DNA of 64,000 bases from Fastidiosipila sp964627125 (GCA_964627125.1 CAZVJQ010000004.1:1-64000); one strand, 5' to 3'; positions 1 through 9,549 are shown, counted from the first letter of the stretch. Translations and numbers: made by a program. The notes: generated from the sequence alone by a model not told the origin.

Positions 1-95
1 TGCACTCACCATCAGAAGAAGAGTTAAGTGAAGGAAATGATTATATAACTCTAATGCGTCGTAACTTAGAAAATTTATTAGCTAGCGCAAATTAG
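1..95 (+). CDS. C-terminal end of an unidentified protein (partial)
   Basis: One frame (codons from base 3) is open from the window edge to a TAG at 93-95 and gives about 30 residues, acidic at first and then containing a short helix-like stretch (MRRNLENLLASAN). The other two forward frames stop within the first 30 bases. The gene lies just upstream of the ileS leader on the same strand. In many Bacillota divIVA sits there, but this tail is too short to identify. A TATAAT-like box at 108-113 follows directly and may start the leader transcript. Confidence 0.5.
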   Translation, partial: HSPSEEELSEGNDYITLMRRNLENLLASAN

Positions 96-120
96 TAAAT
101 ATAGGAATATAATTAAGTAA

Positions 121-468
121 TGAATATGCTGAGGTTCAAAGAAGTAGAGAATCTCGGCATTTTCTTTTGGGAGGGAAATAAACTGAGCTTGACTTTGGCC
201 AGTGATAAAGAATATAATTTCTTTAAATATGTCGACCAAGAGAGTAGAGTAAATCCCTTGCTAAAGAGAGTCAATGGTGCTGGAAATTGACGCAATATTT
301 ATATCGAAAATCACTTGCGAGTAGCTATACTGAAAATTAATATGATTAAGTATAGACGGTAAACCTGAGGGCTGCACCGTTATCACTGAAATGAAGTGTC
401 TTGAAATATTCAAGATAATTCGGGTGGTACCACGCTATTCATAGCGTCCCGATCTGGGGCGTTTTTTT
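121..468 (+). promoter_or_regulatory. T-box leader controlling ileS
   Basis: The region carries the hallmarks of a tRNA-sensing T-box riboswitch: a long structured leader, the T-box core GGGTGGTACCACG at 422-434, and an intrinsic terminator at 445-468 directly after it. The GGTACCACG segment can pair with the 5' side of the terminator stem to form the antiterminator. A plausible specifier triplet ATC (Ile) lies at 303-305, followed by GAAAAT and an AGTA-like motif (311-314), the usual arrangement of a specifier loop. Known T-boxes read through when uncharged cognate tRNA binds, so ileS should be induced by isoleucine starvation. Class and location are clear; the specifier assignment is inference. 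Confidence 0.93.
445..468 (+). terminator. T-box terminator upstream of ileS
   Basis: A 6-bp stem CGTCCC/GGGGCG with loop GATCT is followed by seven T. It overlaps the 3' part of the T-box and is the off-state structure of the leader. Confidence 0.88.
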
Positions 469-525
469 AATGTCTAAATATATTTAAAAAGAATAATAAA
501 ATAATTACTATATGAGAGGTATTAG

Positions 526-3500
526 ATGTATAAAAAAATCAATACAGATATGGATTTTAAGTCTAGAGAATTAGATATTCTTGAGGCATGGAAAGATACT
601 GATTTGCAAGATAAGCTTATGAGTATGAATGAGGGTGGGTTAAATTATACCGTCTATGATGGGCCACCAACAGCTAACGGTAAGCCACATATTGGCCACG
701 TACTAACTAGATCAATTAAAGATTTAATACCAAGATATAAGAGAATGAAGGGTTACCATGTCGAATTTAAGGCAGGGTGGGATACTCATGGTCTTCCAGT
801 TGAGATTGAAGTTGAAAAGATGCTTGGTCTAGATGGTAAAGAAGATATCGAAGCTTATGGAGTCGAGAAATTCATCGAACAATGTAAAACTAGCGTCTGG
901 AAGTATCAAGATGAATGGGAGCAAATGTCTGCTCGTTTAGCATATTCAGCTGATATGGAAAATCCTTACATTACTTATGAAAATAACTACATTGAATCTG
1001 AATGGTGGGCAATTAAAAAGATTTGGGAAAAGGATCTTCTATATCAAGGGTTTAAAGTAGTTCCTTACTGTGCAAGATGCGGTACTTCTTTATCAAGTCA
1101 TGAGGTTGCTCAAGGATATAAGGATGTAGTAGATACATCTGCTTTTGTAAGATTTAAAGTTAATGGGGAAGATGCTTGGTTCACAGCTTGGACTACTACA
1201 CCTTGGACATTACCTTCAAACGTATCTTTAACAGTAAATGAAGAATTTACTTATGCACTTATTGAGTTAAATGGAAATGTTCTAGATGAGAATAAGACAG
1301 GATCAGAGATAGCATTTGAAGCTGGCCAAAAATACTATACTGCAAAAGATTTGGCAGGTTCAGTATTTGGTGAAGATAATTACTCAATTATTGAAGAGCT
1401 AAAAGGTGCAGATTTAGTTGGTAAATCTTATGAGCCAATCTTGCCTTATGCAAATAACTCAGTTGAAAAACAAAAAGATAAGCAAGCATTTATTGTTACT
1501 AGCGCAGACTACGTTACATTAAGCGATGGTACAGGTATTGTTCATACTGCTCCAGCATTTGGTGATGATGACTCAAGAGTTGGTAGAGAGAACAATCTAG
1601 CCTTCGTTCAGTTAGTTGATGAAGAAGGTAAGATGACTGAAGATGTAACTGATTTTGCTGGTCAATGGGTTAAAGATGCAGATTCAGGAATTTTAGCTAA
1701 ATTAAGAGAAGAGGGCTTATTACTAAGAACTGAAAAGTATGAGCATAACTACCCACATTGTTGGAGATGTAATACACCATTAATCTACTATGCTAGAGAT
1801 GGTTGGTTCATTTCTGCAACTAAGGTAAGAGATCAATTATTAGCTAATAACGATGCAGTAAATTGGTATCCAGAAACTGTTAAAACAGGTAGATTTGGTA
1901 ACTTCCTAGGAAACGTAATTGATTGGAATATTTCAAGAGATAGATATTGGGGAACACCAATTCCAATTTGGCAATGTGACTGTGGCTATCAGCACGTTAT
2001 TGGTTCTATTGAAGAATTAAAATCCATGTCAGATAACTGTCCAGATGACATTGAATTACATAAACCATATATCGATGATGTTCACGTTAACTGTCCAGAA
2101 TGTTCAGGTAAGATGACAAGAACTCCAGAAGTTATGGATGCTTGGTTTGACTCAGGTGCAATGCCATTTGCTCAATATCACTATCCATTTGAAAATAAAG
2201 ATAAGTTTGATCAACATTTCCCAGCTGATTTCATTTCTGAAGCTGAAGACCAAACACGTGGTTGGTTCTATTCACTAATGGCTAATGGAACACTTCTATT
2301 TGGAATTGCTCCATACTCAAATGTATTAGTTATGGGATTAGTTCAAGATGCTGAGGGACGCAAGATGAGTAAGCATGTTGGAAACGTAGTTGATCCATGG
2401 GATGTATTAGATAGACAAGGTGCTGATGCAGTTAGATGGTACTTCTATAGAAATTCAAATCCATGGCTACCAAGTAGATTTAGTGATGATGCAGTTACAG
2501 AAGGTATGCGTAAGTATATGTCTACTGTCTGGAATACTTTATCCTTCTACACAATGTATGCAGATATTGATAAATTTGATCCAACTCAATATGAGCTAGA
2601 CTATTCAAAACTATCAGTGATGGATAGATGGTTACTTGCAAAATTAAATGATGTAGTAGAGAAAGTCACAAACTACTTAGACAATTTCGATTTAACTGCA
2701 GCTGCAAGATTGCTTGAAAGTTTCGCAGATGAATTAAGTAACTGGTACATCAGAAGATCTAGAGAAAGATTCTGGGTCGGTGAGATGGAAGAAGATAAGA
2801 TTAATGCTTATATGACTCTATACACTACACTTGAGCACCTAGCAAGATTATCTGCTCCATTTGTACCTTTCATAAGTGAAGAAATCTATCAAGTAGTTGT
2901 AAAAACTACTAATGAAGAAGCTCCAAGCAGTGTTCACTTAACTAGCTACCCAGAAGTAGTAGAAGAGTGGAAAGATTCAAATCTAATCGTAGAAATGGCA
3001 GAGTTGATTGATGTAGTTCAATTAGGACGTGCAGCAAGAAACAACTCAGGTATTAAGAATAGACAAGTACTTTCTAAGGTATTGATTAATGGTGTTAATG
3101 CTTTCTCTGACGAGTTATCTAAAGTTCTATTAGAAGAACTAAACGTTGATGATGTTGAGTACTTAGATAGTTTCAATGAATTTACTACATACAGTTTCAA
3201 ACCAAGATTTGCTACTTTAGGTAAGAAAATTGGATCTAAGATTCCACAAGTAAAGAAGGCACTTGAAAATATTGATACTCAAGCTGCATGGGATGAGCTA
3301 CAAAGTACTGGTAAAGTAACTGTTGAGCTAGCAGATGAGAGTTTAGAAATTATCGAAGAAGACTTAGAAGTTGAAGAAGGTAATGCAACTGGCTATCAAA
3401 TTGAAAAACAAAATAATGTTAGTGTTGCACTAGTATTAGAATTAACAGATTCATTAATAGCTAGAGGTAATGTGAGAGAAATCGTTTCTAAGATTCAAAA

Positions 3501-3714
3501 CTTGCGTAAAGATTTAGGATTTGAAGTAAGTGATAGAATTATTACTCGCTATAGTGCACCTGAAGATTTAGAATCTGTAATTAGTGAATATGCAGATGAT
3601 ATTAAAGAAGACACATTAACATTAGAATTAATTAATGAGAAAAATGAGAATTCTATTGCAGTTGATATTAATGGTGAAGAGTTACATCTTTATTTAGAGA
3701 AAGCTCAAGACTAG
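526..3714 (+). CDS. ileS: Isoleucyl-tRNA synthetase, long (type 2-like) form
   Basis: Charges tRNA-Ile with isoleucine in the cytoplasm. The HIGH motif reads PHIGH near residue 55 and the KMSKS loop reads KMSKH near residue 613. Cysteine clusters (CARC, CWRC, CDCG, CPEC) lie in inserted zinc/CP-type regions, and a long C-terminal region follows the anticodon-binding domain. At 1062 residues it is longer than the roughly 920-residue type 1 bacterial enzyme. The KMSKHVGN signature and length fit the eukaryote-like type 2 group, which is often less sensitive to mupirocin (family knowledge; not tested here). A GAGAGGT-type ribosome site precedes the ATG, and the T-box leader directly upstream supports the identity. 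Confidence 0.97.
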   Translation: MYKKINTDMDFKSRELDILEAWKDTDLQDKLMSMNEGGLNYTVYDGPPTANGKPHIGHVLTRSIKDLIPRYKRMKGYHVEFKAGWDTHGLPVEIEVEKMLGLDGKEDIEAYGVEKFIEQCKTSVWKYQDEWEQMSARLAYSADMENPYITYENNYIESEWWAIKKIWEKDLLYQGFKVVPYCARCGTSLSSHEVAQGYKDVVDTSAFVRFKVNGEDAWFTAWTTTPWTLPSNVSLTVNEEFTYALIELNGNVLDENKTGSEIAFEAGQKYYTAKDLAGSVFGEDNYSIIEELKGADLVGKSYEPILPYANNSVEKQKDKQAFIVTSADYVTLSDGTGIVHTAPAFGDDDSRVGRENNLAFVQLVDEEGKMTEDVTDFAGQWVKDADSGILAKLREEGLLLRTEKYEHNYPHCWRCNTPLIYYARDGWFISATKVRDQLLANNDAVNWYPETVKTGRFGNFLGNVIDWNISRDRYWGTPIPIWQCDCGYQHVIGSIEELKSMSDNCPDDIELHKPYIDDVHVNCPECSGKMTRTPEVMDAWFDSGAMPFAQYHYPFENKDKFDQHFPADFISEAEDQTRGWFYSLMANGTLLFGIAPYSNVLVMGLVQDAEGRKMSKHVGNVVDPWDVLDRQGADAVRWYFYRNSNPWLPSRFSDDAVTEGMRKYMSTVWNTLSFYTMYADIDKFDPTQYELDYSKLSVMDRWLLAKLNDVVEKVTNYLDNFDLTAAARLLESFADELSNWYIRRSRERFWVGEMEEDKINAYMTLYTTLEHLARLSAPFVPFISEEIYQVVVKTTNEEAPSSVHLTSYPEVVEEWKDSNLIVEMAELIDVVQLGRAARNNSGIKNRQVLSKVLINGVNAFSDELSKVLLEELNVDDVEYLDSFNEFTTYSFKPRFATLGKKIGSKIPQVKKALENIDTQAAWDELQSTGKVTVELADESLEIIEEDLEVEEGNATGYQIEKQNNVSVALVLELTDSLIARGNVREIVSKIQNLRKDLGFEVSDRIITRYSAPEDLESVISEYADDIKEDTLTLELINEKNENSIAVDINGEELHLYLEKAQD

Positions 3715-3730
3715 AGCTTAAAGGAAATTT

Positions 3731-4420
3731 ATGTTTAATAACTTTGATATAGTAGAATATCTTATTGGTATATTAGTAATCTTTTTAAGCATCAGTGTGC
3801 ATGAATATGCTCATGCACGTGCTGCTTATGGTTATGGTGATGATACAGCATACAATGCTGGTAGATTGACATTCAATCCTATAAAACACTTTGAACCATT
3901 TGGTTTGATTTTGATTTTAATGGGAGCACCTGTTGCCTGGGGTAAACCAGTTCCAGTCAATTCAAGTAAATTTAGATCTGATGTAAATTATAAAAGAGCA
4001 ACTCTTTGGGTAAGTCTAGCAGGTATTGTTGCAAACTTAATCCTTGCAGTTATTGCTGCAGCAGTCTACACAGTTTTACTAATACTATTTCTCAATGGAA
4101 TACTTAGTGGTGGATTTATAACTCAAGTAATGAGCATTTTAATAACAATTGCAATGAGATTAATTGGACAAAATGTAGTTCTAGCAGTATTTAACTTCCT
4201 ACCAGTTCCACCATTGGATGGATTTGAGTTATTTAGTAGAGTTTTACCACGTAAGACAGTTATGTGGTTGAGACAAAATCAGCAAATTATAGGTATGGTC
4301 TTTATTTTTGCTATAGTATTTTTCAATAGACAATTTGGAATAATTATTTCAACAATATCTGGACCAATAATAAATGTAATCTTATGGCCATTCAATCAGT
4401 TGTTACAACTTTTCGTTTAA
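3731..4420 (+). CDS. Site-2 protease family (M50) membrane metallopeptidase
   Basis: Intramembrane zinc protease of peptidase family M50. The first membrane helix carries the zinc motif HEYAH (His24, Glu25, His28), and a later helix carries the NFLPVPPLDG motif supplying the third ligand (Asp near residue 161). The protein is 229 residues with about five hydrophobic segments and no PDZ domain, so it belongs to the small FwdE/YwhC-like group rather than RseP. It starts 16 bp after ileS behind AAAGGAAA and lies 20 bp before scpA, a neighbourhood common in Bacillota. The substrate is unknown. Confidence 0.88.
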   Translation: MFNNFDIVEYLIGILVIFLSISVHEYAHARAAYGYGDDTAYNAGRLTFNPIKHFEPFGLILILMGAPVAWGKPVPVNSSKFRSDVNYKRATLWVSLAGIVANLILAVIAAAVYTVLLILFLNGILSGGFITQVMSILITIAMRLIGQNVVLAVFNFLPVPPLDGFELFSRVLPRKTVMWLRQNQQIIGMVFIFAIVFFNRQFGIIISTISGPIINVILWPFNQLLQLFV

Positions 4421-4440
4421 ACTAATATTTAGGATTTTTA

Positions 4441-5280
4441 ATGGATCAAGACAATATTCAAAATAAAATAGTTGAAAATGATAAAGGTCCGGATCTCCAT
4501 ATTGGAGATTTCTCCGGGCCTCTTGATTTATTGCTCTATCTTATTGATAAAAATGAGATAGATATTTTTGATATACCTATAGCATCATTAACAAATCAGT
4601 ATCTTGAGTATCTCCAGGACATAGAAATTATTGACATGGATAATGTCTCTAACTTTATTATTGTTGGTGCAGATTTGGTTAGACTAAAATCTAAAATGAT
4701 ACTTCCTGACTATAGCAGTGGCAAAAGCGATGAAGATCCAAGAAATGAATTAGTTTGGAGATTACTTCTATATAGAAGAGCCAAGTATATTGCTAGTGAA
4801 TTAAAAGAAAGAGAAGAGCTTTATGCAGGGGTTATCTTCAGAAACAAATTATCTAATAGTGAGTTAGGAATTGAGAATTACAATAAAGAAGACTTATATG
4901 CAGATGCTAGTGAATTTAGTGGTTCTAAGTTCCAGCAAGCTATGGAGGGCTTAGCAGCTAGAAATGCAGCCAGGTTCCAGGACTTAAGTGAAAAAATTGA
5001 ATATATTGTCAAGAGAAAACACTTATCTGTATTAGATCAAATCACTAGACTAAATGAAGAGTTAGAGAAGCATGATCAAGTCAATTTTAATAAGATTTAT
5101 GCGAAGGCAGAATCTAAAGCAGAATTACTCACAGGATTTTTGGCGATACTTGAAATGCTTAAAGAAAATAATTTGGATGTCTACCAAAGAGATAATTTTT
5201 CAGACATAATCTTAACCAAGCAATCTAAAGATAAGAAAAAAGAAGTTAATAATCTAGAAGATGCAAGTGAGAAACTATAA
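4441..5280 (+). CDS. scpA: Segregation and condensation protein A
   Basis: Kleisin subunit of the SMC-ScpA-ScpB condensin that compacts and segregates the chromosome. The N-terminal ScpA signature is visible (FSGPLDLLLYLIDKNEIDIFDIPI, residues about 24-47), followed by helical regions and a C-terminal winged-helix-like segment. It is 279 residues, usual for the family. It is followed after 35 bp by scpB, its obligate partner. The short, Lys/Glu-rich C-terminal tail is variable in the family. Confidence 0.95.
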   Translation: MDQDNIQNKIVENDKGPDLHIGDFSGPLDLLLYLIDKNEIDIFDIPIASLTNQYLEYLQDIEIIDMDNVSNFIIVGADLVRLKSKMILPDYSSGKSDEDPRNELVWRLLLYRRAKYIASELKEREELYAGVIFRNKLSNSELGIENYNKEDLYADASEFSGSKFQQAMEGLAARNAARFQDLSEKIEYIVKRKHLSVLDQITRLNEELEKHDQVNFNKIYAKAESKAELLTGFLAILEMLKENNLDVYQRDNFSDIILTKQSKDKKKEVNNLEDASEKL

Positions 5281-5315
5281 TATAATTAGATGCATAGTAA
5301 AAAGAAGGTTTAATT

Positions 5316-6086
5316 ATGATTACTTTAGAAAACAATAGTTCAGAGAATATTGACTCAACTGATGATACAAATGTATCTGCAGATATTGAAGCAATCTCTC
5401 TAAACGACAGCAACAATGATGAGGCAGAAGAACTTGAAATTGTTTCAGAGGGAACTTCCTCCGATTCTAACAAGATAAAAACTTTTGAATTAGTCTCATC
5501 AATTGAGGCTGTAATTTTTGCAGCAGGAGATCCGATTCCAAGTCAAAATCTTTTAGAGTTTTTCCAAATCGATGTAGAAGAGTTAAATTCAATAATTAAA
5601 CTAATCCAAGAGCAGTATGAGTCAAATAAACATGGTATTGAGTTAAGAAAGATTAATGACTCTTATGCTTTTGCCAGTAAGTCAGTAAATAAAGAGATAT
5701 TGTCTAGTTTCTTTAGTAAACCAATTAAGACTAGTAATTTATCTCAAGCAGCTTACGAGACTTTGGCCGTAGTAGCATATAATCAACCAGTAACTAGGGC
5801 AGACTTAGAACAAGTTCGAGGTGTTAATTCAGATGGTGCTTTAAACAGACTTATTGAAAAAGGCTTAGTTGAGCAGAGCGGAAATTTAGAAACTCCTGGT
5901 CGTCCTAGTTTATTTTCAGTCACAAATCTATTTTTTAATCTTTATGGAATTGAAGATTTAAGCCAACTAGAACCTATGGACATGTTGATGTACGATACAA
6001 TTATGGATTTTGAAAGATCCTATCAGATGGAAACTGAAGTAGAAGACAATAGTATAGATGGAGAAGAGCTAGGTACAGTTTATTAA
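5316..6086 (+). CDS. scpB: Segregation and condensation protein B
   Basis: Winged-helix partner of ScpA in the SMC complex. Recognisable ScpB sequence begins near residue 62 (SIEAVIFAAGDPI), and the second winged helix contains YETLAVVAYNQPVTRADLEQVRGV and the TPGRPSLF turn. An extra N-terminal segment of about 60 residues is very rich in Ser, Asp, Asn and Glu and is probably disordered; such extensions are lineage-specific. The gene sits between scpA and cmk on the same strand, spaced for one transcript. One copy of the CTTTGGCC motif lies inside it at 5761-5768. Confidence 0.95.
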   Translation: MITLENNSSENIDSTDDTNVSADIEAISLNDSNNDEAEELEIVSEGTSSDSNKIKTFELVSSIEAVIFAAGDPIPSQNLLEFFQIDVEELNSIIKLIQEQYESNKHGIELRKINDSYAFASKSVNKEILSSFFSKPIKTSNLSQAAYETLAVVAYNQPVTRADLEQVRGVNSDGALNRLIEKGLVEQSGNLETPGRPSLFSVTNLFFNLYGIEDLSQLEPMDMLMYDTIMDFERSYQMETEVEDNSIDGEELGTVY

Positions 6087-6104
6087 TTTAGTGAGGTGAA
6101 GAGG

Positions 6105-6782
6105 ATGAAAGATAGAGTAATTAGCATAGCAATCGATGGTCCAGCTGGGGCTGGTAAGAGTACAACTGCAAGATCTGTTGCTGATCAATTAGGGATTTTG
6201 CATTTAGATACAGGGGCATTATACAGAGCGACTGCTTTGGCCTGTTTAGAAAATAATCTTGAAAAGGGTAATACTCAAGCAATTGTGGATTTACTAAGTG
6301 ATATCGAAATAGACATCGATTTTGATGAAGGTGCGCAGTTAACCTTATTGAATGGCGAAAATGTAAATTCTAAAATTAGGACAGCTGAAGTTTCCGTTTG
6401 GGCATCAGATGTTAGTGCGGTTCCTGAAGTAAGAGAAAAGTTATTGGATTTACAACGTGATTTAGCTAAGAGAATGAGCTTAGTAATTGATGGTAGAGAC
6501 ATTGGATCTTTCGTTTTACCAGATGCTGATGTGAAAATATTCTTAATCGCTAACCCAAATGTGCGTGCTACACGTCGCCTTAAGGAACTTCAAGAGAAGG
6601 GCTCAGTGGTAACATTCGAAGAGGTTTATCAGGATATGATTTATAGAGATAAGCAAGATAGTACTCGCGCTATTGCTCCTTTGGTAAAAGCCGACGACGC
6701 TCTTGAAATCGACACCAGCGACCAAACTATCCCCGAGACAGCTAAAATAATTATTGATTATATGCATGAATTAATTGATTAG
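6105..6782 (+). CDS. cmk: Cytidylate kinase
   Basis: Phosphorylates CMP and dCMP with ATP in pyrimidine salvage and supply. The P-loop GPAGAGKST lies near residue 11, with LDTGALYRA, VIDGRDIGSFVLPDA and the RDKQDSTRAIAPL segment of the CMP-binding and lid regions. I place the start at the ATG at 6105, behind GAGGTG at 6094-6099, rather than at the in-frame GTG at 6096, which overlaps that ribosome site. This gives 225 residues, the family norm. The scpB-cmk-plsC-S1 order is familiar from Clostridia. Confidence 0.95.
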   Translation: MKDRVISIAIDGPAGAGKSTTARSVADQLGILHLDTGALYRATALACLENNLEKGNTQAIVDLLSDIEIDIDFDEGAQLTLLNGENVNSKIRTAEVSVWASDVSAVPEVREKLLDLQRDLAKRMSLVIDGRDIGSFVLPDADVKIFLIANPNVRATRRLKELQEKGSVVTFEEVYQDMIYRDKQDSTRAIAPLVKADDALEIDTSDQTIPETAKIIIDYMHELID

Positions 6783-6799
6783 AATTAGAGGTTTTATAA

Positions 6800-7558
6800 A
6801 TGGCAAAGTTAGATAAAGAAGCAAAGGCTCGTTTGAGTAAGGAATTTGATAGGGCACAAGAAATAAAAAAGTCTGAAAAAGATTATTTCAAAGGCTGGGG
6901 AAGAATTTTTGGATGGGTAATTAAACCATACATGGCTATTTTCCATCCGATGACTTATGAAGGATTAGAAAATCTTCCAAAAGAAGGATCTTACTTACTA
7001 TCAGGAAACCACCAACATGCACTTGATATTCCTTTAGTTCATTTTACCGTGACAAAAAGAGGTAGATGGATTACTTGGGTCGGTAAAGAAACTTTAATGA
7101 AAAATGCATTTACAGCAAGATTTTTCCCTAGATTAGGTGTTATTCCTTTAAATACAGAAAAACCAGATAGTTTAACTATTAAAATGATTTTCAAAAGAAT
7201 TAAAGAAGGTAATCCAATCGGTATATTCCCTCAAGGGACTAGATGCGAAACTGAAGAAGAAATTGAAAATACAGTGCCAAAATCAGGAGCTATTTCATTT
7301 GCACATAGAATGAATATTCCAATAATTCCAGTAGGGATAGTAGATGAGTTTAGAAGATTTCATAAGACCAAAGTTATTTATGGAGAACCTTACTATGTTG
7401 CGCAAGACAAGAAGCGCTTAACTAATCATGAGATGATGGCTGAAACTATTCTACTGTTAGAAAAATCATATGCACTTGCTGGTAGAGATTATCCATTAAA
7501 GAATAAGTCTGAGTTAACAGGTGGAATTTTAGAAGATGATAAACCAGAAGAAAATTAA
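6800..7558 (+). CDS. plsC: 1-acyl-sn-glycerol-3-phosphate acyltransferase (PlsC family)
   Basis: Transfers an acyl chain to lysophosphatidic acid to make phosphatidic acid at the inner membrane face. The catalytic NHxxxxD box appears as NHQHALD near residue 69, and the substrate box is PQGTR (family consensus EGTR) near residue 149. It is 252 residues with one hydrophobic N-terminal stretch. It lies 17 bp after cmk, as in many Clostridia, and a strong terminator at 7580 ends the unit. Another lysophospholipid acyltransferase specificity is possible. Confidence 0.88.
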   Translation: MAKLDKEAKARLSKEFDRAQEIKKSEKDYFKGWGRIFGWVIKPYMAIFHPMTYEGLENLPKEGSYLLSGNHQHALDIPLVHFTVTKRGRWITWVGKETLMKNAFTARFFPRLGVIPLNTEKPDSLTIKMIFKRIKEGNPIGIFPQGTRCETEEEIENTVPKSGAISFAHRMNIPIIPVGIVDEFRRFHKTKVIYGEPYYVAQDKKRLTNHEMMAETILLLEKSYALAGRDYPLKNKSELTGGILEDDKPEEN

Positions 7559-7579
7559 TTGAATATCAAATTATGTTTT

Positions 7580-7620
7580 ATCCTTTTAATGCTTAAAATG
7601 TCATTAAGAGGATTATTTTT
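7580..7620 (+). terminator. Intrinsic terminator after plsC
   Basis: A 12-bp stem (7580-7591 with 7602-7613, one G-T pair) and a 10-base loop are followed by TATTTTT. It closes the ileS-plsC transcription unit. Confidence 0.8.
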
Positions 7621-7659
7621 GTGTATTTCAATAAATTTCAAATAAATTAAATTAATAAA

Positions 7660-7687
7660 TTGCAAACTATGATATTCATGGTAAAAT
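7660..7687 (+). promoter_or_regulatory. Predicted promoter of the S1-domain gene
   Basis: TTGCAA (7660-7665) and TAAAAT (7682-7687) with a 16-base spacer lie between the plsC terminator and the S1 gene. Agreement with sigma-A consensus is fair, not perfect. Confidence 0.5.
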
Positions 7688-7724
7688 GTTGTAGAAATAT
7701 ATTCATTTGGAGGTTATCTATTTA

Positions 7725-9431
7725 ATGAGCGAAGAAAATAAAAACGCTTTACAAGAAGAAGAAGAAACATTGGTCCCTGAGGAGGAAGTTAATGTTTCTG
7801 AAACAGAAACCTCAGCTGATACAGAAAATGTTGTTAAGGAAAACGAAGTTGTTGAAACAAGTCAAGCATCGGAAGAACCTGAAACTTCAACTGATGAATC
7901 AGCTGAAGGTGCAGAAACTATAGAAGATTCAGAAGATCTTGAGGTCAATACTGAATCAGATGAGCCTACTGAAGTAGTTGAAGAAACTACTGAAGAAGTA
8001 AGTGGTGGATATCAATCAGATATTAATTTTTCAGATTATATCGATAATATTCCACAAGTACGTAAAGGTGCAACCATTAAGGGTGTAATTATACGTTATG
8101 ACGACGAAACTGTTTATGTTGATGTTCGTGACAAATCTGAGGGTAAAATTCCTAGATTTGAATTCAATAAGGATCCAGACTTCGATCTAGATGCTGCTAT
8201 TGAAAATAAGGAAGTCATCGATGTATATGTAGTTAACGTACGTTTCAACGATGCAGGTAAAGATATTCAATTAAGTAAGTCTAGAGTTGATAATGTAAGA
8301 CATCTAGCAGAAGTTGAAGCTTTCCATAACGAAAAAGAACCTATTGTAGTTAAAGTTGTTAAACAAGTTAAAGATGGTATCATCGGTGCTTATAAGACAG
8401 TAGAAATCTACACACATAGATCTCAAATTGAAAACAGAACTCTATCTGATGCTGACATGGCTGAATTAGTTGGTACTGAAATGGAAATTTTAGTAACTCA
8501 ATTTGATACAAGTAAGCGTAGACCAAGAATTTCTGGTTCAAGAAGAACTTTAATTAACCAAATTCGTAAAGAAAGATCCGAAGATCTATGGGAAAACATT
8601 GCTGTTGGAGATATTTACGAAGCTGTAGTAAGAAATATTACTAAGTTTGGTGCATTCGTAGACTTAGGTGGTGTAGATGGTTTAGTACACATTAGTGAAT
8701 TAAGCTGGAACCATATTGCTCACCCATCAGAAGTTGTATCAGTAGGTGATGTAATTCAAGTTTACGTTAAAGATTTTGATAAAGAAAAAGATAGAATTTC
8801 TCTAGGATACAGAAGAATCGAAGATGATCCTTACTACAACATTGAGGATAAATATCCTGTAGGGTCAGTAGTTAAAGGTGAAGTAACTAAGATTTTAGGA
8901 TATGGTGCTTTCGTACAAATCGAAGAAGGTTTAGATGCATTAGTTCATATTTCTGAGATTTCAGATTTACACTTAGAAAAACCTAGTGATGTTCTTGAAG
9001 TTGGACAAGAAGTAACTGCTAAAGTTATTGAAGTATCTGACGAAAGAAGAAGAATTAGCATCAGTATTAGACAAGTTGAGCCAATGAATGAATTACGTGG
9101 CGAAGCTAAGGCAAGAGAAGAGAAGCGTCAAGCTCAAGAAGCTAAACGTAATGCTAACAGAGTGCCTACATCTTATACAGATTCAAGTTCAACAGAGAAG
9201 GCTCCTTCTGACATGGAGTTAGCATTTGCTGCTGCTCGTGGTCAATTAGCTGAAGATGTTGAAGAGGTTGAAGAAGTAGAAGAAACAGTTGAAGAAGCAT
9301 CTGACGTAGATGTAACAGATGAAGCAGCAGAAGCTGTTGAAGTTACTGAAGTAGAAGAAACTGTTGAAGACACTGAAGTAGACACTGAAGAAGCTGATGA
9401 AGTAGAAGATACAGAAGAAGAAACTGTATAG
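7725..9431 (+). CDS. S1 RNA-binding domain protein (ribosomal protein S1-like), four S1 repeats
   Basis: Likely cytoplasmic RNA-binding protein of the ribosomal protein S1 family. Four S1 domains follow one another from about residue 115: GATIKGVIIRYD, a divergent second, then two canonical ones with KFGAFVDLGGVDGLVHISEL and GYGAFVQIEEGLDALVHISE. The first ~100 and last ~70 residues are extremely Glu/Val/Thr-rich and probably disordered. I chose the ATG at 7725 because GGAGG at 7709-7713 serves it; the in-frame TTG at 7707 lies inside that site. In many Clostridia ispH precedes or is fused to S1 here, but none is present. Its weight as a true ribosomal S1 in low-GC Gram-positives is uncertain. 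Confidence 0.9.
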   Translation: MSEENKNALQEEEETLVPEEEVNVSETETSADTENVVKENEVVETSQASEEPETSTDESAEGAETIEDSEDLEVNTESDEPTEVVEETTEEVSGGYQSDINFSDYIDNIPQVRKGATIKGVIIRYDDETVYVDVRDKSEGKIPRFEFNKDPDFDLDAAIENKEVIDVYVVNVRFNDAGKDIQLSKSRVDNVRHLAEVEAFHNEKEPIVVKVVKQVKDGIIGAYKTVEIYTHRSQIENRTLSDADMAELVGTEMEILVTQFDTSKRRPRISGSRRTLINQIRKERSEDLWENIAVGDIYEAVVRNITKFGAFVDLGGVDGLVHISELSWNHIAHPSEVVSVGDVIQVYVKDFDKEKDRISLGYRRIEDDPYYNIEDKYPVGSVVKGEVTKILGYGAFVQIEEGLDALVHISEISDLHLEKPSDVLEVGQEVTAKVIEVSDERRRISISIRQVEPMNELRGEAKAREEKRQAQEAKRNANRVPTSYTDSSSTEKAPSDMELAFAAARGQLAEDVEEVEEVEETVEEASDVDVTDEAAEAVEVTEVEETVEDTEVDTEEADEVEDTEEETV

Positions 9432-9500
9432 TTTTTACTAAAAAATTCTTGAAATTTAGTAGTCTTGGAATATAAATAAATTATAAATATTAAAATAGTG

Positions 9501-9540
9501 AAGCTCGGTTAATTAGCCAATATTAACCGAGCTTTATTTA
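9501..9540 (+). terminator. Intrinsic terminator after the S1-domain gene
   Basis: A perfect 12-bp stem (9501-9512 with 9523-9534) and 10-base loop are followed by a T-rich but interrupted tract (TATTTA). This is the first element of the 323-bp gap before glgP. Confidence 0.7.
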
Positions 9541-9549
9541 TTTATATTG

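Noticed and set aside
113..295. 60-residue minus-strand open frame inside the ileS leader
   Set aside because: It lies within the T-box RNA, has no ribosome site and no recognisable sequence; the RNA structure explains the region.
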